Shown: positions 1 through 15,628 of the stretch, piece by piece
How the letters are laid out: each line of letters opens with the position of its first letter
How positions within the stretch are numbered: position 1 is the first letter of the stretch
NCBI RefSeq assembly: GCF_001548035.1
Contig: NZ_AP014723.1
Location: forward strand, 1,860,001 to 1,924,000
Reading direction: 5' to 3'
Source of the DNA: Sulfurospirillum sp. UCH001
GTDB taxonomy: Bacteria > Campylobacterota > Campylobacteria > Campylobacterales > Sulfurospirillaceae
Length of the DNA stretch: 64,000 nucleotides
Program-made: the position numbers and the translations under genes
Notes under the pieces: model-generated
What the model saw: the letters and a program-made list of their open reading frames with translations, nothing else
Databases searched by the model: none
What the model was told of the DNA's origin: nothing

Positions 1-1090
<1,090 letters not shown>

Positions 1091-1289
1091 TATTTGTATT
1101 CTAATGCACATTTCACTCCCTTATTAAATGTAAAACATCTAACAAGTTGTAAATTGTTTTTTTTGCGTTTTGTTGACTTTGACAATAATAAATTAAATAA
1201 CTTTAGACTAAAAAAGTCTAATATCAACTCTTAAAATAAAGAACTGATATTAAACTTCTTCTCTCTTGTTTGACAATGTCCATAAAAAA

Positions 1290-1365
1290 TGGTGGAGAAT
1301 AGCGGGATCGAACCGCTGACCTCCTGCGTGCAAAGCAGGCGCTCTCCCAGCTGAGCTAATTCCCC
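1290..1365 (-). tRNA. tRNA-Ala (anticodon TGC)
   Basis: A 76-nt minus-strand cloverleaf starting GGGGAATTAGCTCAGC, with anticodon TGC in the loop CTTTGCACG, the T-loop motif GGTTCGATCC and an encoded CCA end. It lies in the 16S-23S spacer, one base after tRNA-Ile, which is the normal spacer arrangement in many bacteria. Confidence 0.97.
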
Positions 1366-1366
1366 A

Positions 1367-1443
1367 TGGTGGGCTTAAGAGGACTCGAACCTCTGACCTT
1401 ACCCTTATCAGGGGTACGCTCTAACCACCTGAGCTATAAGCCC
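1367..1443 (-). tRNA. tRNA-Ile (anticodon GAT)
   Basis: A 77-nt minus-strand cloverleaf starting GGGCTTATAGCTCAGG, with anticodon GAT in CTGATAAGG, the T-arm GGTTCGAGTCC and an encoded CCA. It is the first tRNA of the 16S-23S spacer in the direction of transcription. Confidence 0.97.
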
Positions 1444-1538
1444 CTCTATCTTTCATTCAATCTCTCAAAACTAAATAAGCTTCCCTAGCTTAGGCTCGCC
1501 AGAGACACCATTGTGAGATAGTGTCTCATATACTCTAG

Positions 1539-3047
<1,509 letters not shown>

Positions 3048-3250
3048 ATTTTTATGAAGTGTTCTTCATTTGACTTATCTCTTTGTTTGCGAAGAGTTGA
3101 TAATCTCTTACTTTATTTGCGTCCTGGCTAAGGTCGCTTATTTAGATTTCAAAGATTGAATTTGACATTGTTAAATTGTTAATGAACTTGAACGCAAATC
3201 CCCAACTTTGGGCCGTTCTCTTAAACCCCGTTCTCTCAAACGAGGACGAA

Positions 3251-3256
3251 ATTATA
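3251..3256 (-). promoter_or_regulatory. Candidate rRNA operon 1 promoter (-10 TATAAT)
   Basis: A perfect TATAAT on the minus strand about 205 bases before 16S, upstream of a structured leader containing CCCAA-AG-TTGGG. It is retained in both rRNA copies (counterpart at 9104-9109). No good TTGACA box is visible at 16-18 bases, which is common in Campylobacterota, where -35 elements are weak. Confidence 0.5.
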
Positions 3257-3298
3257 TATTTAACCTCCTTAAATCTAGGTTAAATGAATGAAGAAAAT

Positions 3299-3783
3299 AA
3301 ATATAATTTCAAATCAATCAAGTTTTTATCTTTTATGAAATAAAACGCTCAAAAACAGTTCATAAAAAGGATAAAAATATATGGTTATACATCATTCATA
3401 CTATTACAAAAGCACTATAAATACTTTTTTGCGAAATTAGATGCAGCATATCTATATATGAGACTTTATCTAAATCATATATTTTAATATGATCCTAACT
3501 CTATATAATGGAAACTAAAATATATAGTTTCTCTCATAAGGTTGCTTATAAGTGTTTATTATTTCTTTAGAATATATTCTTCAGTCAATTATATCTCAAC
3601 ATCTAGAACAAGAGAAATATATGAGATTCGCGTATACGATATATACATATGAGATAATGATAAGAGTTTTGAGTATATAGATAGAGAGCTGTAGATATGT
3701 AGAAACGATCTTTTAGCTTTTTTGCTGCTTGCGATATTATGAATAAGGGATTGAGAAAAGGGAAGGTTAAAGAAGAATCACGG
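3299..3783. other. Unique spacer between the two rRNA operons
   Basis: About 485 AT-rich bases between the end of the operon 2 5S gene and the promoter of operon 1. I see no open reading frame with a ribosome site, no tRNA and no clear GC-rich terminator hairpin after 5S. A small inverted repeat GAAACTA-N7-TAGTTTC lies near 3511-3531. It is the only non-duplicated DNA between the two operons. Confidence 0.7.
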
Positions 3784-3900
3784 AACTGGCAGCGACCTAC
3801 GTTTCCATCTCAGTAAGAGAGAGTATTATCGGCGATGAAGAGCTTAGCTTCCTGGTTCGAAATGGGACAGGGCGTTTCCTCTTCTCTATAGCCACCAGAA
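3784..3900 (-). rRNA. rrf: 5S ribosomal RNA, operon 2
   Basis: About 117 nt on the minus strand, beginning CTGGTGGCTATAGAG, with the internal CCATTTCGAACCAGGAAG and GCCGATAATACT blocks typical of 5S rRNA and a 3' GCTGCCAG that pairs with the 5' CTGG. It follows 23S after a spacer of roughly 130 bases. Ends are approximate. Confidence 0.93.
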
Positions 3901-4033
3901 TCGTGAATTAAATCTATTCGCATTATAAGCTAAATAGGCTTAATTCACCATTCTTTAGTGATTTTAGTATTGTCTGTCAACAAAGCGCTTTACACTTAAT
4001 AAGGAAGTGAAATAGCATTATCATACGTTAATA

Positions 4034-6943
<2,910 letters not shown>

Positions 6944-7142
6944 TATTTGTATTCTAATGCACATTTCACTCCCTTATTAAATGTAAAACATCTAACAAGT
7001 TGTAAATTGTTTTTTTTGCGTTTTGTTGACTTTGACAATAATAAATTAAATAACTTTAGACTAAAAAAGTCTAATATCAACTCTTAAAATAAAGAACTGA
7101 TATTAAACTTCTTCTCTCTTGTTTGACAATGTCCATAAAAAA

Positions 7143-7218
7143 TGGTGGAGAATAGCGGGATCGAACCGCTGACCTCCTGCGTGCAAAGCAGGCGCTCTCC
7201 CAGCTGAGCTAATTCCCC
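7143..7218 (-). tRNA. tRNA-Ala (anticodon TGC), operon 2
   Basis: Same sequence as the tRNA-Ala at 1290-1365, shifted by 5853 bases: anticodon TGC, encoded CCA, inside the 16S-23S spacer of the second operon. Confidence 0.97.
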
Positions 7219-7219
7219 A

Positions 7220-7296
7220 TGGTGGGCTTAAGAGGACTCGAACCTCTGACCTTACCCTTATCAGGGGTACGCTCTAACCACCTGAGCTATAAGCCC
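7220..7296 (-). tRNA. tRNA-Ile (anticodon GAT), operon 2
   Basis: Same sequence as the tRNA-Ile at 1367-1443, shifted by 5853 bases: anticodon GAT, encoded CCA, directly before tRNA-Ala in the direction of transcription. Confidence 0.97.
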
Positions 7297-7391
7297 CTCT
7301 ATCTTTCATTCAATCTCTCAAAACTAAATAAGCTTCCCTAGCTTAGGCTCGCCAGAGACACCATTGTGAGATAGTGTCTCATATACTCTAG

Positions 7392-8900
<1,509 letters not shown>

Positions 8901-9103
8901 ATTTTTATGAAGTGTTCTTCATTTGACTTATCTCTTTGTTTGCGAAGAGTTGATAATCTCTTACTTTATTTGCGTCCTGGCTAAGGTCGCTTATTTAGAT
9001 TTCAAAGATTGAATTTGACATTGTTAAATTGTTAATGAACTTGAACGCAAATCCCCAACTTTGGGCCGTTCTCTTAAACCCCGTTCTCTCAAACGAGGAC
9101 GAA

Positions 9104-9109
9104 ATTATA
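9104..9109 (-). promoter_or_regulatory. Candidate rRNA operon 2 promoter (-10 TATAAT)
   Basis: Counterpart of 3251-3256: TATAAT on the minus strand, about 205 bases before 16S. It lies only about 45 bases after the stop codon of the upstream pseudopilin gene, with no terminator visible between, so the pilin operon may read through into rRNA. Confidence 0.5.
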
Positions 9110-9155
9110 TATTTAACCTCCTTAAATCTAGGTTAAATGAATGAAGAAAATTTAT

Positions 9156-9779
9156 TTAGTAATTTTGAGCGGAAATATAAGTGTAACCAGTTTCAGGAGT
9201 GATAGTAATTGTAATATTACCATCAGGATTAACAAGTGTTATATTGCAATCTTGCATTAATAAATACTGATACATATTTATTTGAGGAGGCTGAGTGCTT
9301 GTAGTGTAATAGTAGGGTCTTCCTATTACGTCAAAAGATAATTCTCCAATGCCTGCACCAACATGACAATTTGCCGTAAATTGTACATTTGTAATTCCAA
9401 AAGATTTTGTAATATCTAATTTAGTATTGGTACCATCTAAGTAATTTTTTGTTAATGGATCTATAGCCACTTCTCTATGAGTTACAGTATCAGCATTACC
9501 ATTTTGATCTGTATCTGAATAAATCACATAATATATTTGCAGTGGGTTAGAAAGTCTTCTAAATTCAAATTGCCAATTTTCCCTAAACCATGTTGCATCA
9601 TTAGGATCAAACTTATCATCTATCATAGCAAGATGTTGAGTATAGCGAATGTGACTGACGACTTGATCGGCGGCTTCACGTAAGGGATTACGTTGAAAAC
9701 TAGAAGATACAAAATAAGATAAAATACCTACGATCACAATGACAAACACCAGTTCAAGCATCGTAAACGCTTTTTTCAT
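9156..9779 (-). CDS. Type II secretion/type IV pilus-like pseudopilin
   Basis: 207 aa. The N terminus MKKAFTMLELVFVIVIVGIL is a class III prepilin signal: a short basic leader, then F/M-T-M-L-E with the conserved Glu at +5 and a hydrophobic stretch of about 20 residues. A prepilin peptidase would cleave before the hydrophobic segment, giving a minor pilin or pseudopilin anchored in the inner membrane and assembled into a periplasmic or surface fibre. The globular part is not recognised. It is last in a tight minus-strand run with pabA and a membrane glycosyltransferase. The secretion or pilus system it serves is not in the window. Confidence 0.85.
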   Translation of the reverse strand: MKKAFTMLELVFVIVIVGILSYFVSSSFQRNPLREAADQVVSHIRYTQHLAMIDDKFDPNDATWFRENWQFEFRRLSNPLQIYYVIYSDTDQNGNADTVTHREVAIDPLTKNYLDGTNTKLDITKSFGITNVQFTANCHVGAGIGELSFDVIGRPYYYTTSTQPPQINMYQYLLMQDCNITLVNPDGNITITITPETGYTYISAQNY

Positions 9780-9791
9780 TTTATCCTCTTT

Positions 9792-10982
9792 TTATTTGAA
9801 ACTATAAAGATAAAAGGTCTTCACTACCTTACCATAATATGTGATATTAATCTGTTCATAACCTTCTTCAATCTCTTTTTGAAGTGAAAGTTTATAATTG
9901 CCACCTCGTTCTATCTGATAAAATTTAAGTCTGAGTGCCATTTTATCATCTTTCATCATTACTTTTGTAATGCCTTTAGATTTAAGAGCATCAGCTAACT
10001 CTTTAGCAATGTCATAATTGATCGCAAAATGTTTTGATGGCTCATTCATAAAAGCGTAAAGCGGCTTATGAAAAAAGCTTAACATAGTATTTGCGACAAG
10101 GAAAACAAGTACTGTTATAAAAAAGAATGTATGTAGCTTACGAAAAGCAGGTAATCTAACACGATAACTATTGAAAAAAACTTTAACCATTAAAGGAACA
10201 GAAAGAACCACAAAAGGAGCAAAATCTTCAAGTAAAAGTCGTTGTCGTAAAGAGAGCAAAAGTGAGACAACTAACGAAAAAAATGAAATGTACCATAAAA
10301 GATTCTTTTCTTCTTTAATAAGAATACGATACATCGCATAGACAAAATACAAAAATAAAAGTGGAGAAAAGACAATAGCATAAACACCTAAAGTATCAAC
10401 AAAATACCCCTTAGGTTTTCCACCTGTGTCAAAACCATACAAATACATCGAAGCACTAAACAAGATCAACGTTAAAATTAATAGATCTGTTTTGCGCTTC
10501 ATAATTGCATAGGCAAACAGTGCAATATAAAAAATCGCAAAAGAATTATCGATGAAAAGGCACACAATAAGAACTAAGTGCGAAGCAACTTTATACTCTT
10601 TAAGATAAAGATAGGTAAATAATAAACTAAAAAAGATAACAATAATGCCATTATTGACTAATAATGCGACGCCATTCACTCCTGGCAAAAGAGCGTAGAT
10701 AGCAATGGATATAATACGATCAACACGTTTTTTGAGAAAAAGCTTGCCAATTTTATAAAGTAAAACAATAGACGCTAAATGAAACAGAATAAATGGCAAA
10801 CGAAGAGCAAAATCATTTTGTCCTAAAAACTGTGTTGAGTAAACAGCCAAATAATGAATAAAGCCATTTCCATTGAAGAAAATATTTGCCTCATCATAGC
10901 TGATTGAAATACTCTGCGTAGCAAACGAGAGTAAGATACCGCTTAAAACGAGGATAAGAAGTAAAAAAAGTCTTTCTCTCAT
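9792..10982 (-). CDS. Membrane glycosyltransferase, family 39/ArnT-like
   Basis: 396 aa with about ten hydrophobic segments. The first periplasmic loop has SYDEANIFF near residue 30, resembling the acidic D-E motif that family 39 (PMT/ArnT-type) glycosyltransferases use to accept lipid-linked sugars. The following segment (ALRLPFILFHLASIVLLY) also fits that family. Substrate is unknown. Its ATG overlaps the pabA stop (ATGA), so it is translationally coupled to pabA, although no biochemical link is evident. The C-terminal part is periplasmic-like and not recognised. Function is assigned from fold-type features only. Confidence 0.65.
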   Translation of the reverse strand: MRERLFLLLILVLSGILLSFATQSISISYDEANIFFNGNGFIHYLAVYSTQFLGQNDFALRLPFILFHLASIVLLYKIGKLFLKKRVDRIISIAIYALLPGVNGVALLVNNGIIVIFFSLLFTYLYLKEYKVASHLVLIVCLFIDNSFAIFYIALFAYAIMKRKTDLLILTLILFSASMYLYGFDTGGKPKGYFVDTLGVYAIVFSPLLFLYFVYAMYRILIKEEKNLLWYISFFSLVVSLLLSLRQRLLLEDFAPFVVLSVPLMVKVFFNSYRVRLPAFRKLHTFFFITVLVFLVANTMLSFFHKPLYAFMNEPSKHFAINYDIAKELADALKSKGITKVMMKDDKMALRLKFYQIERGGNYKLSLQKEIEEGYEQINITYYGKVVKTFYLYSFK

Positions 10983-11548
10983 AGTTTTAAAAAATTATTT
11001 AAGATAGCGTGGCCATGTTCACTTAAAATGGACTCTGGGTGAAACTGAACACCGTAAATTTGTTTGTCTTTAATCTGTAATGCCATAATCTCATGATCAT
11101 CCGTACTATATGCCGTTGGGATAACGACATCAGGTAAACTCTCTTGTTCAACGGTTAAAGAGTGATATCGTGTTGTCGTGAATATCTCTGGTAATCCCTC
11201 AAATAAACAACTGTTATGAAGTTGCTTGGTAGTAGATGTTTTACCGTGCATCATACGTTTTGCACGTACGACTTTACCACCAAAAGCTTGACCAATTGCT
11301 TGATGTCCTAGACAAATTCCTAAAATAGGAATTTTGCCGCCAAAATGCTTAATGACATCCAAGCTCACGCCCGCTTCATTAGGGGTTGCAGGGCCAGGAG
11401 AAATGATAATTTTTTCAGGATGGAACGCTTCAATCTCCTCGATGCTGAGTTCGTCATTTCGAATAACTTTCAGATCAGCTCCAAGTTCTAAGCAATACTG
11501 AACAATGTTGTATGTAAAACTGTCGTAATTGTCTATCATTAAGACCAT
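10979..11548 (-). CDS. pabA: Aminodeoxychorismate/anthranilate synthase glutamine amidotransferase subunit
   Basis: 189 aa class I glutamine amidotransferase. It starts with the family signature MIDNYDSFTYN; the nucleophile Cys79 is in GICLGHQ and the other triad members are His170 and Glu172 in VQFHPES. It releases ammonia from glutamine for a PabB or TrpE partner that aminates chorismate (folate or tryptophan synthesis). No pabB, trpE or trpD lies nearby, so PabA (or a shared PabA/TrpG) is more likely than a dedicated TrpG, but the sequence alone does not settle this. First gene of the run ending in the pseudopilin. Confidence 0.88.
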   Translation of the reverse strand: MVLMIDNYDSFTYNIVQYCLELGADLKVIRNDELSIEEIEAFHPEKIIISPGPATPNEAGVSLDVIKHFGGKIPILGICLGHQAIGQAFGGKVVRAKRMMHGKTSTTKQLHNSCLFEGLPEIFTTTRYHSLTVEQESLPDVVIPTAYSTDDHEIMALQIKDKQIYGVQFHPESILSEHGHAILNNFLKL

Positions 11549-11601
11549 AAGTGTTTATCCATTTAAATAAGCTAGGTTTAATAATGATAACACTCTTTTG
11601 C

Positions 11602-12948
11602 TTAAGAATTGACTATTTGGGCAAGTAGCCACGTCATGGCTAAAAGATCGGCACTGCCTCCTGGAGAGAGATTTTTCTCTATCATTGCTCTATCAAAATC
11701 ATTCAAACATGCATCGAGCATTTCCATTTCATTGATGCGATGCAAACGTTCACGTGCTTGTGCCTTAGCATAAGAAAGTCCTTCCATTCCACCACGAGAC
11801 CACAATGTACTATCATCCAACTCACTGATGAGTAAAAGGAGTGTCTTTTTAAGCGCAATCTCTTCACCCTCTTCTTGCGCACATGACCTATAATAAGGCA
11901 AACTCTTCTCAAAAATAATCGCAAAACCACTTTGAGCAATACCCCTAATACCAGTACTTCCACTCTCATAAAAGAAACGAGCCCCTGCACTATTCGGCTT
12001 TGCATGAACAAGATCGTCTTCGACAAGATTATGACAAAGAGCTTTCATATGAACGTGTACATTTTGATATGTGAGATTTTCATGGTTTCCATAAATGCGT
12101 CCAATAGCACCACATAAAATAGCCAAACAGAAGATCATTCCTTTATGGGTATTGACCCCTTTTGTCGCTTCAAACATCGCTTGCTCACAATCTATACCAA
12201 TCTCTCTTAGTCTTTTAAAACATATTTTTGCCTCTTCATGAGCATACGCGTGTGCCGTCTCTATTAAACGAGGTATAAAAGATTTTATCACCTTAATGCT
12301 TGCATAAAAGGTATAAATGTCCATATCTTGGTGTGCGCCACTATTGGCTCTATCGACCAAGCCTGGTTTAGGGGTGAGTTCCACTTCTTTTTGCATCGCT
12401 CGTTCACACCATAAAGCGATAGAGTTGGCAAAAGCATGTTTTTCTACCAATCTCTTAATATGAAGATTTAACTCTGTGTAGCTGTGTTTTTGTGCCCTTG
12501 CACAAAGGTGTGCAGTGTCATTACACACAAAACATTGACGTTTAGAAAGTCCAAGTTGATTTCTAGAAAGAATAGAGCCAGAAACATCCAGTACATCTAT
12601 ATCCATCAAACGTCCAAGAGGATGTGCTTGCTCTAGCGAACACGTTAACACTTTGAGCATTTTTGCATCTGCGCTGCACACAAAGAGCGACTCCGCTCCT
12701 GTTGGGGCTATTTTACTTTCACACAAAAGTAGCTCAATGCCTTCTTCCCTGAGCAGAGAGAGAATACTCTGATAGGCTATTTCATGGATAACAACAGCTT
12801 CATGCGAAAGCTTAATAAGACTTGGGATATTAATGGATAATGAGATAAGTGACACTAGAGGAAAGCGTGCCAAAAGCTCTTTTTGCTTAAGTGAACGCTC
12901 CTCCTTCGCTTTTAAAATAGCATCTAATGTTGTTGGTTTGTCTATCAT
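11602..12948 (-). CDS. citXG: Fused CitX-CitG, citrate lyase prosthetic group synthesis and transfer
   Basis: 448 aa fusion. The N-terminal ~170 residues resemble CitX (apo-citrate lyase phosphoribosyl-dephospho-CoA transferase; GRLMDIDVLD near residue 112). The rest is CitG (triphosphoribosyl-dephospho-CoA synthase) with VELTPKPGLVDRANSGAHQD near residue 190 and STGIRGIAQSG near 330. Together they build the prosthetic group from ATP and dephospho-CoA and attach it to the CitD serine. Fused CitXG proteins are known in some bacteria. The start codon follows the citF stop with no gap. Last gene of the citrate lyase operon. Confidence 0.88.
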   Translation of the reverse strand: MIDKPTTLDAILKAKEERSLKQKELLARFPLVSLISLSINIPSLIKLSHEAVVIHEIAYQSILSLLREEGIELLLCESKIAPTGAESLFVCSADAKMLKVLTCSLEQAHPLGRLMDIDVLDVSGSILSRNQLGLSKRQCFVCNDTAHLCARAQKHSYTELNLHIKRLVEKHAFANSIALWCERAMQKEVELTPKPGLVDRANSGAHQDMDIYTFYASIKVIKSFIPRLIETAHAYAHEEAKICFKRLREIGIDCEQAMFEATKGVNTHKGMIFCLAILCGAIGRIYGNHENLTYQNVHVHMKALCHNLVEDDLVHAKPNSAGARFFYESGSTGIRGIAQSGFAIIFEKSLPYYRSCAQEEGEEIALKKTLLLLISELDDSTLWSRGGMEGLSYAKAQARERLHRINEMEMLDACLNDFDRAMIEKNLSPGGSADLLAMTWLLAQIVNS

Positions 12949-14448
12949 TTATGCAAGTTGGCGCACGACATCAATGATCGAACCGTCACGGTAGCGGATA
13001 ACCGCAACCACTTTATCTTTATACTTGATTTCAGCAGGTTCACCACACAACGCAATCGCTCTTTCATAAAGCTCTTGCATTTCTACGATTTGAAGCCCTG
13101 CTTTTTTAAGTCGTTCTTTAAGCTCTTTGTTTTTAGGATTCACCGCTATACCTTGATCGGTGACAACAATGTCAACGGTTGAACCAGGGGTTACAATCGT
13201 ATTGACTCGTTTTGTCACAGTTGGAAGACGTCCGCGTGTGAGTGGTGCGACAATGATAGAAAGCTTTGCCTCAGCCGCTGTGTCACTATGACCTCCTGAT
13301 GCCCCTCGTAAAAAGCCTTTAGAGCCTGTAATGACATTAACATTAAAATCAAGATCAACTTCAAGCGCACTTAATACAACAATATCCAGCTGTTTGATGG
13401 AAGCACCTTTAGAACTTGGATTGGCATATTCATTCGCGCTGATTTCGATATGGTTTTTATTTTCACCTAATGATTTTGCAGCAAATTCATCAAAGCTTTG
13501 TACGTCTAAAAGCGTTTTAATGAGTCCACGCTTTAGCATATAAACCATAGTCCCGGTTATACCACCTAACCCAAAGCTAGCCGTAATGCCTTTTTCTTCC
13601 ATTTTTTCACTCAAAAAGACGGTTGTTGCCAAAGATGCACCACCTGTACCTGTCTGAATACTAAAGCCATCTTTAAATAGGCCTGAGTACTCAATCACCT
13701 TTGCAGTATGACTCGCAAGCAGTAGCTCTTTGGGATTGGTCGTCATACGGGTTTCACCTGCACCAATTTTAGAAGGATCGCCTACCTCATCGACAACTAC
13801 CACAGCATCCACTTGGTCTTGATGTAAGCTTGCAGGTACATTTGGATACTCTTCCAAAGACTCCGTAAGGACAATCACATAGTCCGCATACTGTGCATCA
13901 ATCATCGCGTAACCTAAAGAACCACATTTGGAGCGACCTGAATAGCCATTGGCATTTCCAAAAGCATCACACACTGGCACACCCAAAAAAGCGACATCGA
14001 TTTTAAGCTCACCAGATTGCACCAGATGAACACGACCACCGTGTGAATGAATCTGCACAGGTTTTTCCATTAACCCTTTAGAGATTGCCTCTCCAAGCTT
14101 GCTTCTAAGACCTGATGTGTATATCTGCGTTACGACACCGCTTTTAATGTGTTCAATGATTGGGTCATGCACGGAAGCAAGCGAACTTGACGCTAATGTG
14201 AGATTTTTAAAACCCATTTTAGCAATGACATTCATCACATTATTAATCAACAAATCCCCACCGCGAAATGCGTGATGGAACGAAATCGTCATGCCATCTT
14301 TGAGTCCTGAGCGTTTAATAGCTTCTTCGATGCTCCCACAGATTTTAGCACGTCTGTCTTCACCCTTAACGTTCTCTTTTCCAGTGTAGAAAGGGGCATT
14401 TATAGGCGTTAAGGCTTCTGTCGTAAAATGTTTTTCTATATCTTTCAT
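12949..14448 (-). CDS. citF: Citrate lyase alpha subunit (citrate-ACP transferase)
   Basis: 499 aa from the start chosen here. CitF exchanges the acetyl group on the acyl carrier for citrate, forming citryl-ACP. Family segments include ISFHHAFRGGD near the N terminus, HSHGGRVHLVQSGEL and VPVCDAFGNANGYSG. A longer frame opens at 14496, but the ATG at 14448 is preferred: AGGAG lies just upstream, it overlaps the citE stop in ATGA, and the extra 16 residues (Arg/Cys rich) are not CitF-like. Cytoplasmic, in the CitDEF complex. Confidence 0.95.
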   Translation of the reverse strand: MKDIEKHFTTEALTPINAPFYTGKENVKGEDRRAKICGSIEEAIKRSGLKDGMTISFHHAFRGGDLLINNVMNVIAKMGFKNLTLASSSLASVHDPIIEHIKSGVVTQIYTSGLRSKLGEAISKGLMEKPVQIHSHGGRVHLVQSGELKIDVAFLGVPVCDAFGNANGYSGRSKCGSLGYAMIDAQYADYVIVLTESLEEYPNVPASLHQDQVDAVVVVDEVGDPSKIGAGETRMTTNPKELLLASHTAKVIEYSGLFKDGFSIQTGTGGASLATTVFLSEKMEEKGITASFGLGGITGTMVYMLKRGLIKTLLDVQSFDEFAAKSLGENKNHIEISANEYANPSSKGASIKQLDIVVLSALEVDLDFNVNVITGSKGFLRGASGGHSDTAAEAKLSIIVAPLTRGRLPTVTKRVNTIVTPGSTVDIVVTDQGIAVNPKNKELKERLKKAGLQIVEMQELYERAIALCGEPAEIKYKDKVVAVIRYRDGSIIDVVRQLA

Positions 14449-15332
14449 TGCTCTTCTCCTAAAACACCTGAAGCACGGGCTAAATTCATAATCCATTCTG
14501 CTCTTAAAATAATAGGCGCATCAACCATTTTACCATCGAGTGAAATAACACCTAAACCTCTCTCTTTAGCATCTTTTGCTGCTTCAAGTACTTCTATTGC
14601 CCAGTTGATGTCTTTTTGGCGTGGTTCAAACGCTTTATGCAGCCATGGAATTTGTGTCGGGTTAATGAGTGATTTCCCATCAAAGCCAAGCCCTTTAATG
14701 TACTCTACCTCATGCATAAAACCTTCTTTGTCTTTTACATCCGAGAAAACAGAGTCAAACGCACCGATTTTTGCAGCACGTGCAGCAAGCAAGATTTGAT
14801 TACGTGCTGCCATAAGTTCAAGTCCCTCTTTGGTACGTTGGGTATGAAGGTCACGTACAAAATCCTCTGCACCAAGCGCAATTCCCATCATGCGTTTAGA
14901 ACATCGTGCGATATCCACAGCATTGACGACACCAAGTGCACTTTCAATCGCCGCTAGAAGTAAGGTTTTTTTCTCACGTCCTATTCGATTTTCAATATGA
15001 GCTATCTCTTGCTCCATTTCAAGTACATCATCAACGGTATCTGTTTTTGGAAGACGGATGATATCTACTCCAGCACGAATGACTGCTTCTAAGTCTAAAA
15101 GACCAAACGGAGAGTTAAGAGGATTAACACGCACCGCCGTTTCGATGTCTTTGTAGGTAAAATGTTGTAATGCATGAAAAACCATCATGCGAGCAGAGTC
15201 TTTTTCACTAAGAGCTACTGAGTCTTCTAAATCGAACATGACGGTATCTGGCTTATAGATAAACGCGTTACAGACCATACCTGTATTAGATCCTGGCACA
15301 AAAAGCATGCTTCTTCGTAATTTTTGTTTCAT
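14445..15332 (-). CDS. citE: Citrate lyase beta subunit (citryl-ACP lyase)
   Basis: 295 aa. CitE splits citryl-ACP into oxaloacetate and acetyl-ACP. It has the TIM-barrel CitE signatures: RRSMLFVPGSN at the start, DTVMFDLEDSVALSEKD (metal-binding acidic residues), VRVNPLNSPFG and ALGAEDFVRDL. The frame extends to 15347, but ATG at 15332 gives the family N terminus, overlaps the citD stop (ATGA) and has GGAG about nine bases upstream. Part of the citCDEF-XG run. Confidence 0.95.
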   Translation of the reverse strand: MKQKLRRSMLFVPGSNTGMVCNAFIYKPDTVMFDLEDSVALSEKDSARMMVFHALQHFTYKDIETAVRVNPLNSPFGLLDLEAVIRAGVDIIRLPKTDTVDDVLEMEQEIAHIENRIGREKKTLLLAAIESALGVVNAVDIARCSKRMMGIALGAEDFVRDLHTQRTKEGLELMAARNQILLAARAAKIGAFDSVFSDVKDKEGFMHEVEYIKGLGFDGKSLINPTQIPWLHKAFEPRQKDINWAIEVLEAAKDAKERGLGVISLDGKMVDAPIILRAEWIMNLARASGVLGEEQ

Positions 15333-15628
15333 GAGAGTTCGCTCCAATCCGGTTGAGTCTGAGACGCAGCCCTTAAAATAGCAGTTTGAACACGCGCTTT
15401 GATGACATAATCCAGCGCTCCTTTATCTTGAACGATCAGTTTAACACCATCGACTTTCATTGCTTTTGCCGTTTCTAAGATGAGATCGCGTATGGCATCC
15501 CCATAGATCTCTTCGACACTACTCTCTAACTCAATTTCAATGCCTTTTGCATCAATAGGAATCACCCGTACAAACGCATCGCTTGATTCTAATGTCCCAG
15601 CATGGGCTGTTTCTAGCTTTTTGCTCAT
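15329..15628 (-). CDS. citD: Citrate lyase gamma subunit (acyl carrier protein)
   Basis: 99 aa, the usual CitD size. The motif AGTLESSDAFVRV near residues 10-20 contains the serine that carries the phosphoribosyl-dephospho-CoA prosthetic group. It shuttles acetyl and citryl groups between CitE and CitF. Its start overlaps the citC stop, and its stop overlaps the citE start, so stoichiometry is probably set by coupled translation. Confidence 0.95.
   Translation of the reverse strand: MSKKLETAHAGTLESSDAFVRVIPIDAKGIEIELESSVEEIYGDAIRDLILETAKAMKVDGVKLIVQDKGALDYVIKARVQTAILRAASQTQPDWSELS

Noticed and set aside
3660-3783. Rho-independent terminator after the 5S gene of operon 2
   Set aside because: Only A/T-rich sequence with weak partial pairings; no stable stem followed by a U run could be drawn.
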